From Liolophura sinensis (Eukaryota; Mollusca; Polyplacophora; Chitonida; Chitonidae): a stretch of 64,000 nucleotides of DNA. Location of the stretch: contig NC_088303.1 of NCBI RefSeq assembly GCF_032854445.1, forward strand, positions 34,479,501 to 34,543,500, given 5' to 3'. Each line of letters opens with the position of its first letter. Position 1 is the stretch's first letter. The notes beneath the pieces are model-generated. The model had not been told where the DNA came from. It did not search any database and saw only the letters and a program-made list of their open reading frames with translations. The position numbers were made by a program, and so were the translations under genes. Shown one piece after another: positions 11,501 through 21,600 of the stretch.

Positions 11501-13824
11501 TTTGGTAAGATGCCAGTAGTTGCTGTGTCATTCTGGACACCCATAAGTCTGATCGCCATCGTATCAGTGAAAAATTCTTGAATATGGCGTTCAACAACGA
11601 TGAAATGAATAAATATATCAACAATACCCCATTGTAGCAGCCCGACCTCACTGCATCACTAGCATGCCTTGCGCCCCCCCCCCCCCCAAAAAACCGACAG
11701 AAGATACTGATGTGCATAGTGTGATCCCTGTTACAGAGATGCATATCTTGATCTCTTTTACAGAAATATATCCCGAGAATTATCTAATAATAATCTCTGT
11801 CACAGTAGTATATACCTTGTACCTTGATATACTTTGATCTCTGTTACAGATATGTCTATCTCGAACTCTGTTACAGCAGTATATACCCAGGTTAATCTTT
11901 CTTTGGAGAAGTGCATACTGTATTATAAAAGTACATACCTTGGTGGTACATTGATCTCTGTCACACAGCTGTACAAACCCAAACTCTTGTAACAGAAACA
12001 AATACCTTGGTTTGTGTCACAGTGGTACATGTTCTTAACTCAGTAACAGAAACCTTGGTATCTGTCACACCGGGGTGTATTTATTTATTTATTTATTTAT
12101 CTGAAAGGTGTCTTGCGCAGTACTAAAGAATATTTCACTTATGAGACGGCGGTCATCGTAGGAGGAAACAGAGCAGAAACTTCCCAAGGGAAGTTTCTCG
12201 GATACCGGAGTAGTCCCGCGGATTGCTCGGGAAACATACCTTGAGCTTTGCAGAACAAAGAAGCATTTTGATCTTTTTAACTAAGTTAAAAACTTTGATA
12301 TATGTTACCAAAGTAGGTATTGTATCTCAATAATAGCTACAAAATCCGTTAGAAAGCATTCCTGTTCACGTTACAGAAGTACCTACCTTGATGCCAGTGG
12401 CAGAAGATAGACCGTAGAAATACTCGTGTTCTTCTATGTCTATGACGAGCTTCAATCCCCCTGCCTGACCAGGGAATCTGGCGTTAAGTCTGCCGTGACT
12501 CTCTATGTAATCCAGGGAGTTGAAGGTGTAACAGAGGCCGTGGTTTGTGTGGATTGGGGCCAGGTACTCGGAACAGTTCACTTCATCTGACATCCACGAG
12601 CAGAATTGGAACATTGACTCTAGCTGGTGAGCCGTGGCCTGAAAGAAATCTCGCGGGTCACATTCCGTGTTCTTTGAGACAAAGCGGGGGTCACTAAAGT
12701 TGATGGAGGGGGCCCGTGGGCCGTTGTCGTACATCGCTCTCAGACTCATCGCCGCGATGGGGTCCTGTGTTACAACAGACTTCCGGAACAAGTTGCTGTT
12801 GCAGATCGTGACGGAAGGGAATGGTAGGCTGTGCGTCTGACGCAGGGTGTTCACCGTGTAGAACGGGTAGCTTGTGAACTTCACCACTTGATTCACTACA
12901 ACGTACACCAGCAACACCAACATGCAGACGAGAGCCACAACCCAGAAGTACCTACAGAAACAAACTCATCGAATTAATTAATTATCAGCATTTTAAACAC
13001 CAATTCCGATCAATTTTTTGTTTGTTTGTCTATATGTGTCATTCCTTTTTTAAACGTCTTATAATTAAAAACCGTGCGAGATTTATTAATTGTTTTGCTT
13101 GAGGTTTAATGTCGTGCTTAATTTTTAAAGAAAGATCATTTTACAGCCACGTTTTTCCCAAAGGAACACAAGCTGAAGGTTAATGTTGGCGTGTATCCCT
13201 ACCTCCAAGGCATACTTTTGTAAATGGAGAACTCTTGTGATATTTAATAACCTTCGTCACAAAGCGGTGCTAGCTCTACAAAGGTTTTGCACACTGAGAA
13301 AAAGGTTTGGGAGAAATTTTTTGTCAACTGACTCAGAAATTTGAGTTATACAATTGAGCTAACTCAGAAAACTCATATGACCAGAACTCATCTGGTTATA
13401 TTGTTGAATCACTGGGTTAATCGGAAAACTCACAAGAATCTCTCATGATTCAGCTGATCTGGACATATGACTCAGCTTACTGAGCTGAATTAGCTCAAAT
13501 GTATGACTCAGAGTTTTGAGTCAGTTGACGAAAAAATTTCTCTCCGTGTGTGGCTATTGCTATATGTAGACGTGCAATGCACAGTTCACACACTCTTTCG
13601 TTGCAATGCGTGCTAGGAAAAACATTAACGTTCCGATTTCGTAAGATTTATTACTGTTTAATGACCAAATGACTCAGGGGTGATTTCATAAAATGTCACA
13701 CTTGCAAAGCATAGGCTTACCTGCGTGTTCCCCTAGAACTCTCCGATATATGCTTAACTCCATGCAGTGAAGTGTCGGACGAAAACTGTCCGAATAGCCC
13801 TCGGTCATCCGGGTCCTTATGCAT
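5585..13824 (-). CDS. DEG/ENaC (ASIC-like) sodium channel, gene 1
   Basis: A trimeric, amiloride-sensitive type cation channel subunit of the plasma membrane. Exons, in transcript order: 13824-13721, 12951-12387, 11130-11032, 10640-10457, 10177-10121, 9388-9229, 8790-8699 and 5763-5585. Together they make 1440 nt and 479 aa. Family hallmarks: the cytosolic His-Gly gating motif (SLHGVKHI, residues 19-26), first membrane helix at about 37-57, FPSVTICN at 79-86, a cysteine-rich ectodomain (CYMEC, ECGC, DCKCLRQC), YTAVDIVANLGGQLGIF leading into the second helix, and the GAS selectivity-filter triplet at 432-434. The start is the first ATG after an in-frame TAA (13851-13849). The exon 4 donor is GTGGGA; the others are near consensus. 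The ligand (proton, peptide or other) cannot be told from sequence. It lies immediately downstream of a tandem paralogue. Confident in family and exon frame, less so in the exact start. Confidence 0.9.
5985..6087. repeat. Short direct repeat in intron 7 of gene 1
   Basis: The phrase TGACACCCAGTAATGCCCAG recurs, with intermediate partial copies (GTGACACCCAGTAAAAGTATATA), over about 100 bp. It is a two-to-three copy direct repeat of no known function. Confidence 0.55.
7015..7839 (+). other. Unassigned open frames, possible relic gene
   Basis: On the strand opposite to the channel, within its intron 7, an ATG at 7015 opens a 35-codon frame (MDPRVAALIARLGYRNVQTV start) ending at 7122. A second open stretch (about 7426-7839) reads SKELLDAFHFVFPDVVVVKG, then a CxxC pair (YVCMSC) and a basic tail. 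I do not recognise the family. CxxC pairs of this kind occur in zinc-ribbon proteins linked to mobile elements, but that is only a resemblance. It could be a decayed captured gene, two exons of a small nested gene, or chance. Confidence 0.2.
8205..8453. mobile_element. MITE, TIR family GGCCCAGTTATTCGAAA (copy 1)
   Basis: The left end reads CACGATTATTCAAAACTG and the right end CTTTCGAATAACTGGGCC, an imperfect inverted pair. Internal phrases (GACTTAATACC, TTAACTTTAAACC, TACTTAGCCCAAAAATAATT, ACTTTGGTCAGCTGC) recur in the copy at 17125-17333. No coding capacity. It lies in intron 7 of DEG/ENaC gene 1. Confidence 0.7.
8791..9195. repeat. ~62-bp minisatellite abutting exon 7 acceptor
   Basis: About six degenerate units carry CTTACTGTGCATGTCAAAAA, then TACAAGACATATTACTGTAA and ATAACAGATTGGTACGGTAT. 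The first unit starts at the exon 7 boundary itself, where exon bases TTCTTA run into CTGTGCATGT. On the gene strand each unit therefore contains a copy of the exon 7 3' splice site (GACATGCACAG|TAAG). It fills nearly all of intron 6 of gene 1. The corresponding intron of gene 2 lacks it. Confidence 0.85.
9688..9818. repeat. GAAAACG-rich foldback element
   Basis: AAAGGTCGAAAACGTGAAAG at the left is the inverted counterpart of TTCGCGTTTTCGACCTTT at the right. The intervening sequence is built of GAAAACG/CGTTTTC and CGCG blocks. It would fold into a long hairpin. It sits in intron 5 of DEG/ENaC gene 1 and looks like a small foldback transposon. Confidence 0.6.
10669..10914 (-). mobile_element. 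Near-full SINE in intron 3, beside exon 4
   Basis: Complete from the AAAT tail (left) to the tRNA-like head with GCGCTAGCGC (right). It is flanked by the direct repeat CGTTTCATT at 10660-10668 and 10915-10923. It is inserted in sense orientation about 29 bp upstream of the exon 4 acceptor (exon starts at 10640), so its A-rich tail faces that acceptor. Confidence 0.88.
11698..12075. repeat. ~27-bp minisatellite in intron 2 of gene 1
   Basis: Degenerate units close to TTACAGAAGTACATACCTTG followed by ATCTCTG. The exon 2 end reads, on the plus strand, TTACAGAAGTACCTAC|CTTGAT, so the unit contains the last six exon bases plus the first ~16 intron bases. On the gene strand every good unit offers CAAGGTATGT, a strong donor-like site. 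A SINE relic separates the array from the true donor at 12387. A homologous array occupies the same intron of gene 2. Confidence 0.85.
12078..12178 (-). mobile_element. Truncated, diverged SINE
   Basis: A TTTATTTATTTATTTATCTG tail, then AAGAATATTTCACTTATGAGACGGCGGTCAT and GGAGGAAACAGAGCAGA. Similarity then stops before the tRNA-like head. It lies between the minisatellite and exon 2 in intron 2 of gene 1. Confidence 0.7.
13290..13550. mobile_element. MITE with TGACTCA-rich inverted termini
   Basis: The left terminus CACACTGAGA...GAGAAATTTTTTGTCAACTG ACTCA is the inverse of the right terminus TGAGT CAGTTGACGAAAAAATTTCTC...CGTGTG. The left arm carries a short insertion. The interior is made of repeated ACTCA/TGAGT and AGCTCA/TGAGCT words and would fold extensively. 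Non-coding; in intron 1 of DEG/ENaC gene 1. Confidence 0.75.
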
Positions 13825-15668
13825 GCTGTTGACTGCCAATAGTTGATGTTAACTGGATGAGGCACGGCAAGTTGTAATTCTGCGGGGAGTATATCCAGTA
13901 CAGAAACCACTCTCTAGATTCTCTCTGTCGCCATTAAACGTACGATAAACACTTCAGTAATGATATGTAAAGTGAGTAAAGTATTGTTAATAAAAATCAT
14001 TTCGTTAGATTTGTACCCGTGATGAAAACACTAGTACTTTCAGTATTTTACCTCAAAATATGAAGCGACCCGATTATTGAATGATAATATGCGGTGAGAT
14101 TCAAAGCACGTGACTTTTTGGACTAATGAAAACGGCGGAGTCCCTGCGTGCCTAAGCTCTTAGATCGCGTGGATGGAAAAGCAATTCAGTGTAAACATCT
14201 AAATCAAACAATTAAGCTTTATTTGTCGAACAAATCGACAAAACTCGATGATATTGGGGTGTACTCGTGAATCAAAGAAACTATTGAATTGATAATGGCA
14301 AACCATTCAAAACGTTACACAAATCGATATTTGATCTGCATGATTGCCAGAGGGATGCGATGGAACAGTATGATGGAACACTTGATTAAAACAGGTGAGT
14401 AATGAGTATGGCGTGTTTACACCCGCTCTCACCCGAATGCTTCCCATATTGTCACAGTTAAACCATCAGCAGATATTAAACACATCCAGTAAATAAATGA
14501 AGATGGTGTTGCTATATGCGTCTCACACTGACAATTAATTTGTAAATTGCGCAATGGTGTTTACCAATGGTTTAATTGGGAATAGATATCCAGTGAGCAA
14601 CTGTCAGAACAACAGAGCTGCAATTTATCAATGGAAACAGGCTAGCAAGTTTCACACAAAACCAATCAGACACGCAGAGAATTTTGAAGTGAAGAGCAAT
14701 CAACTGTTTCTTTACTCGCAGGGTTAAAAATAGTAGCCAGATTCGTCTCGATTTGAGCAGGGTATATTTCCACATTGTGTTTCTGATAAAACTGTGGCGT
14801 TAAACAATATTTAAAATAAATCTGTCGCACAGAATGCGTATTGGTTAAAGTAAAGTCACTCCTAGCTGTTCAACCTATAACCTTTTTTATAGTATCTGTT
14901 TCTCCAATGTATTATTTCCCCAGTTTTGTCAAAAACCTAAAGTTTTGGTAAATTCTAAGACGTTTTTCCCCATACAGATTGACTGAGTTATGAATTCGTG
15001 TTCAACGTCTTGTTCAACTTTCACTAAACTTGATAGCCTAAGCCAGATTTCTGTTAAGGGCTTTTCCTTAAAGACGTGTAGGTTCATTGCCATATCGCGG
15101 CATGATGTACGAAGAAAGCAATGAAAAAATGATTTGCGAAGATTTGTGAAAGTGGGCCTATATATAGTGCCGTAAGTGACGTCAATGTCGCCACTGAGAT
15201 GTAACATGCAGCACTGGTTCTAAGTTATTCAGTGCTACATATCACAGCTTCCCAACACGAAACACGGTTCATATTTTGTGAGAACAGAGTTTAATTCATT
15301 TGAACGACCCATATCTGTACATAGATGACAAAACATTGAGAACAAAATAGTACGATAATATTTTCAACAAAACAATAACCACCATGAAGGTTAACAGTTG
15401 AACCATCCAGTCATCCATCTGATGATGACATTTTATTTTACTGAACATTTTTTCTTTTCCCATTGCACATATACAAATTTTACCATTTTGCGAGGAACAC
15501 ATAAAAAGATTTTAAGTTCATATTTTGGGACGCATCTAAGCAGCTCCGCAAGTCCGTCGTTTAGTCTATCGATTTCAATTTTGTGTCGTGATATTTTTTT
15601 CATACGTAAGTAAGAAATACAATCGTGAAACAGCTATGATTCGTCATCATTTCAGTAAATCTGACAAT
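13825..15668. other. Spacer between the two channel genes
   Basis: This 1.84 kb is both the upstream region of gene 1 and the downstream region of gene 2. On the minus strand an AATAAA (15437-15432) lies about 230 bp after the gene 2 stop and is the best candidate polyadenylation signal. An open frame at 14294-14398 with a good GTGAGT on the plus strand is not supported by any similarity. No TATA box could be assigned to gene 1. Confidence 0.4.
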
Positions 15669-18600
15669 CTAACTTTTGATGGCTTTATCAGGCCCTTTCT
15701 CCGTGTTGTCCGCTGTCCAGGCTTGAACAGGTGTTTTCTTGCGTCTAGAAAAGACCATGCATATGGCTCCCATGATGTACTCGGCAACTTCCGTAAGCGT
15801 GAGGAAACTGGCGCCGAGGAAAATGCCAAGCTGTCCGCCAAGGTTCGCTGTAAGTGAAATTCATAAAATAGTTTCTCTTTGCATGATATCTGGCTGACTG
15901 CTTTATTGGCTAGTTCAATTGTTTGAGGCTGCACACCATCTTTATACCAGAGTTTAAGGATAGAGTTTCAGATCACGAACAGCATGCCTTTCTTTTTCAG
16001 AATATTTATATTGATAAATGGCACGCACCATTTAGTTTGCATAGCCCCACAATACTCCATGGGTTCTCCAGTTTATGTATCTCACTATCCGGAATACATA
16101 TTTTATGTAATCACAAAGAAATGGTGTAAAATACGCCAAGCACGACAGTAAACTGAACCTGATATACCTCCTGTACCTCTGAACGAACATGTGAGAGACC
16201 AATAACATCAATAAAGCATTTAAACATTAAGTCACATTTAAATCTTAGGGACCTTGTTATGCCGAGAGAACAAATGGTTTCTGTCCGATGTTCCCTAGCC
16301 CTTGATCAATGAGCTCACAGGTTCGGATCCAGCTCTCGCTGATTCAGCCTACCATGACGGTCAGTCAAAGGGTGGGCTCTCGGTTAAGGGCAACTGTTCT
16401 GCCCGGTTTCCTTTACCCATAAATGATTGATACCATATATAACAGATTATTGAGTAAACCTTTAAACCTAAACTAAATCAATAAGTATACATTTGTTATT
16501 ACCAATGTGGTCTTCAAACAAAACAAATAGAAATTTATAATGCAAATTAAAATTACACCAGTCTTGGCACTCAACAGTTACACGGATTATGCTCATCACA
16601 CCAGTATGCTCATCACGACAAACAGAAAGTCAAATTTGGTCAACACATTGAAGATTACAAATTTTCAAACCTGAACCCAACTCACGTGCGACCTATACAT
16701 CCTGATCAAAGCGATATGTTATTGACCTATCAGAGCGCGTTTTACATCTGCCGTCAAAGCACGTGAAGTTATAGCTGCGCAGAGAACAGAATGCGCCTCT
16801 GCGTTTGGTAAAAATAACGATGGCATGACTCATGACTTACCCACAATGTCCACGGCTGTGTACGAGGGAACCTGCTCAATCTCGGTAAACACCAGCTGAT
16901 CAAAGAACACGCCCACTGATAGGTAGTTCTTACTGTGTACAAAATACAAAACAAATCTCACTGTGTCTTAGAAAATTTGAAACGTCTTTGGTAGAATTAA
17001 AACAAAAGGCATTACAGAAAGACGATTGGTTAATTCAATAGTGAAATGTCTTCTCAACAAGCTCAGTTATTCATTTATCCTCTTTCAACAGGTTTTATCG
17101 GATATTTACGGCTAATCCCCTGTGCCCGGTTGTTCAAAACTGATTCAAGACTTAATACCGATTTAACATTAAGCAAAGTCTTCAATTGTGTACTTAAGCT
17201 AAAAATTATGTGTACCAGCATATACTTTGACTTTGGCGAACTGCGCCGGCTGCTGAGTTTGGCTAAAAAATGAAATATCAAATATGACTTAATACCAATA
17301 TTTGCTTATACGCTTTCGAACAACTAGGCCCTGGATTTTGAACTCAAGAAAACCTAAAACCTATTTGCTTGCATCTTTACAAATTAATCAAGCTAATAAC
17401 GTTTCACCTACTGACTGTCAGCGCATGATTAGGAAATTGACATCGTCCTGATGTTAACAAAGAAGAACTGAATTTATTAGTAAATGATTAGCGCATGGGC
17501 TCGAGCAAAACGCTTACTCTCGGCTCTTTGACTTAAATCACATGACTTTTGTTGTAACAGTTTGGTTTGTAAAGCGTGCACTTACAGTACATATTCTCTG
17601 CTGATATTTCGGTTTTCCATGATCTGCTGTAGGTCATGTTCCATGGGGTAACCGCCCGAAGACACGCGGACGTCATACTGGTCCCAGTTACATTGTCTCA
17701 GGCATTTGCAATCCTCCAATGATTTGATAGAGCGTTGATGTTTGGCTGAAAGGTATTTATTTATATATTTATTTATTTGATTAGTGTTTTACGCCGTATT
17801 TAAGAATATTTCACTTATACGACAGCAGCCAGCACTATGGTGGGAGGAAACCGGGGGAAGCCCACGTCCATCCGCAGGTTGTGGGCAGACCTTTACACTT
17901 ACGGCTAGAGAGCATGAGCTAGACTTGAACTCACAGCAACCGCATTGGTGAGAGGCTCCTGGGTCATTACGCTACGCTAGCGCGCTAACTAACTGAGCCA
18001 CGGAGGCCCCCAGCTGAAAGGTAGATCTTCCATAAATAAACGAAAGACTGAAAGATTCACTCATTCACATTCTTATGGTCATGGTGGAGTAAAATTTGTG
18101 ACAAAAAACTGTGGGTCATAAATTTGGGCTTAATCCACATCACCTTAATCTTTGCTTTCAAAGGTAAAGTATATGGCAACTTAACTTGACTTACCCTTAC
18201 TGGGACGATAGCACTGGATGAGTTCCCGGATACTGCAATACGAAACGTTGACTGAAATCAAAATGAAATTTTTTCTATGAGCGTCTTTTCTTTACTTGTA
18301 AATAATCTGTAAATATGAAATTCCTTATGACACTGAACAAAACAAGAAACTTCACACATGTTACTTTGTGTTCCAAACGGATGTTTCTTGTTTTTGTGTT
18401 GCTTGTGGATGAATTTCGCTTATGGATGTAATGAGCGTACACTAAAACAGGATGTGCACCCTCCACACTCAACAGCAGCATAATGAGGTAACTTTTTTAT
18501 TTCACAGGGACTAGCCATCTGTATGAGAGTCTGTTCATCGCCGCGTATGCCCTCCTCTCGCTCTCACAACAGCATGACAACGTGGTCTCAATGACTGCCT

Positions 18601-21600
18601 AGCACCCGTGAACACAACATTAGGCAACATGCATTAGTGCCAACATGGCACTCAGCTGTGTATGATTTTGGAACTGGGGGCCTGGACCATGAGCACCAGC
18701 TCCAGGACAAGGGTTTGTTCGCGATGTCCCGCTGCATTGAGGTTCCCACGAATTACGAGAAGACGTGAGCACACGTTACCGCAGATAGCCCCCAACCCCA
18801 CCGCATCCCCACCCCCACCCCCACCCACCCCCCTCCCCCCAACCATTACATTACATCCTCTACGCCAGCACTGGGCGTCTTGTTCACTGCTCCGACGTCA
18901 TGCTCGCACTCAGCGTAAAACGTGGTTCGTCGCTTAACACAACTCTATTCCATTATCTCTGGTTCAGCGCAGGTGAATTGTGCCCAGCGTAGACGTTCGT
19001 TATGTTTTACCTGTGTCAGAATTAGCCCAACATCAGGACGTGAGAAACGAAGATGGGCAGCAGGTAAGCGGTTACTTATCGTCTGGGCAGTTATACGACC
19101 GCTAAACAGTGACGTTACTGGTTGACGCTGCGGTCGTATAACGATCACGTAAGTTACGTAGCCCAATTTGATTGTCCTCGGCATCTGTCGTCACACGTGC
19201 CTGTCCTGACTTGGGGCGATCACATGTTGTATCCGTTTGATGTACACGTGTCCTCAGGTTGTGAAGTGTCCGTCTACTGTGTATTAAGACACGTGCAACA
19301 ACCACAGTACACTGGCCAACGTGGAGCACGCGAACTGCACCTTCACGATCAACATGTATAATTCGTGGAATGAGAATTGCTCATCTCTCAAGGATTGTTG
19401 GCGTGCTTATTATAAACACCAGAAAATTCTGCACAAGCTTTGGCGCTTAGTCACATGAAATTTTGGTCACATGACCTCGCATTAAATGCGTACTGCATGC
19501 GTGGTTCACCACATTTGCAATGGTGGGAAGCGTCGGGCTATGCCTGGTCATTATGGCAGTCGCCCATATTAACTACCTTGTACTACCCATTTTCAGTACA
19601 GTTCATTTCTCCAGATATGAAGTTTCTTTTTTTTTTTTTTTTTTATTATTTAGTATATAAGCAAGGTAAAGCAGGCCATGATTAGGGTCGATTTCAAAGG
19701 TCGCTTAGCTCCAAAAGGCTTTGAAACTCTGCGAAGTGACGTCTTCATAAAATACAGCCGTTTATCGCTACTCATCATTCCGTTTATTACCTTGATCTGA
19801 CGGCTAGTCGACACCGGTCCTCCTACCTGAATTTAATAAATTGCCATCGTTATCCCATTAGACACTTACTTGCTCAAGTTCGAAAAGGGTTTATGCAAAG
19901 AGAATTTCAGAAGTGCAAAACAAATGCACTTTACTGTATAGGCCTACTGAATCGAGGTGATTGACCGCTCCAAAATATTTTGACATCGCATTTAAACATA
20001 ACAGCGAACTAGCAGACAGCTGTTTCTTCTGCTTTTGTCCAAATTCACAGAGGGAGTGCTTGTGCTATCTGATTTTACTTCCCATCGGTCATGTTGTTGT
20101 TGTTGTTTATTCTTCTTGATTGACTATCGTTAGGGAACCTACAATTTGACTGGACACGCATTTATATTAAAGGAGAAGAAAATTTAAATATCAATCAAAT
20201 ACCATTGAGAAGAGTATGTATTTCTTCGCAGGTGCTTGCCATAAAAAAAATCTCATATGTACCTCGAGTTGACAAATTATAAATAAAGTCAGCGCCAACA
20301 TCCGCTGTGGGCGGCTCCATTTTGCCCAAGAATTAGTTCTGAAGTCTTCTGTGTTAGGAGGAGATTTGCCGTCGGAAACCGCCGAAGTGCAGTTCGTACA
20401 TTTCCGGTAGAACTCTTCTTCCCAGAAAGCAGCGAACAGTACAGTTCGTTTTACGCTTGACGATCGGGAAACCGGAATGTTGGACGTAGCTTCCGAGTTT
20501 TAACGACTCTCATTGGCTGAAAGTCAACACACCCCTTGCATAAATTACAGGGTGTTAAAGGTGGAGGACGCGATGGATTCAGCGATTTATGGCAGCTTTG
20601 CCGTTTTGAGGCTTTTGTGTATGGCAAGGAAAAATCGCAAATTTATGCAGCAGGCACCACCAGATAGAAAAAAATGTGCTCGTTTCAGCCTATAGTTTCG
20701 TGTTTTTAAGTTTTCTTCTCCTTTAATATTCTTCAGCATTTGAGTTATTAAGGTAGTAAACAAAGTTATATTCGAAGTGTCTGACTTGATAAAAATGAAT
20801 ATATGAAGTCTCGCCAGAAATGCAGCAAAACTTCAGCATAGTTTCTACCAAAACCCACCCGCATTGTCTAAGGTATCCTGACATCCACATTCGGCGATAG
20901 CGGCTTTTGCCGTACATTCCATGTAACACGCCTGGATATCGTAGGTAGAGTACAAGTCCAACGGGGACTCAAAACCAGGAACCCCGGTGTCCAGGCATTC
21001 CTCGTCTCCCATAGCTTTGTAAGGTGCAGGCAAGCACTTGATCTGAAAGAAATATTATGTAATTTTATTAATGTTTAACTAATGTGTACTTTCTTCCCAG
21101 AAGAATGTGTATATTTGACGTCATACATCTTGTCCTCCATGTCTGCGTAGTATGTCATTACCCACAAGCTAAACCATTACAGAATGTACGCCCCAAAAAG
21201 GCGTTTGTATTCAGGTGTTATATTTGACTTTTTTCGCAGTTTGCAGTTTGTATCATATATGTCATTATGCCCAGACAGCAAATTATTGCCCAGTCCCTGC
21301 CAGTTTTCGTCACACCCCTGCTCATCACACCCTGCATAGGCCTATATAGCTAACAACCTTACCTTAGTGATGGAGGTTGACGCCGAGACCTTAGTGCCCG
21401 GACCGACGAGGAAACCTCTGTTGTACGTATTTGGAAAGACATCTGGATCGTGTACCAAAACCTGGTGAGAGAATAAATAGCTAAAAACAACAGTTCTGTT
21501 TTTCAAATGTCTCAGTAGATCCTACCTTGATGAAACTGAGCGCTAGCACTTAACAGGTAACATTGTAAAAATCTTTTCCAGACAGGACTGTGGTTCCTTG

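Noticed and set aside
14270-14400. Plus-strand frame MANHSKRYTNRYLICMIARG followed by a GTGAGT donor, as a possible first exon.
   Set aside because: No similarity, no downstream exon recognised. One good donor in 1.8 kb is expected by chance.
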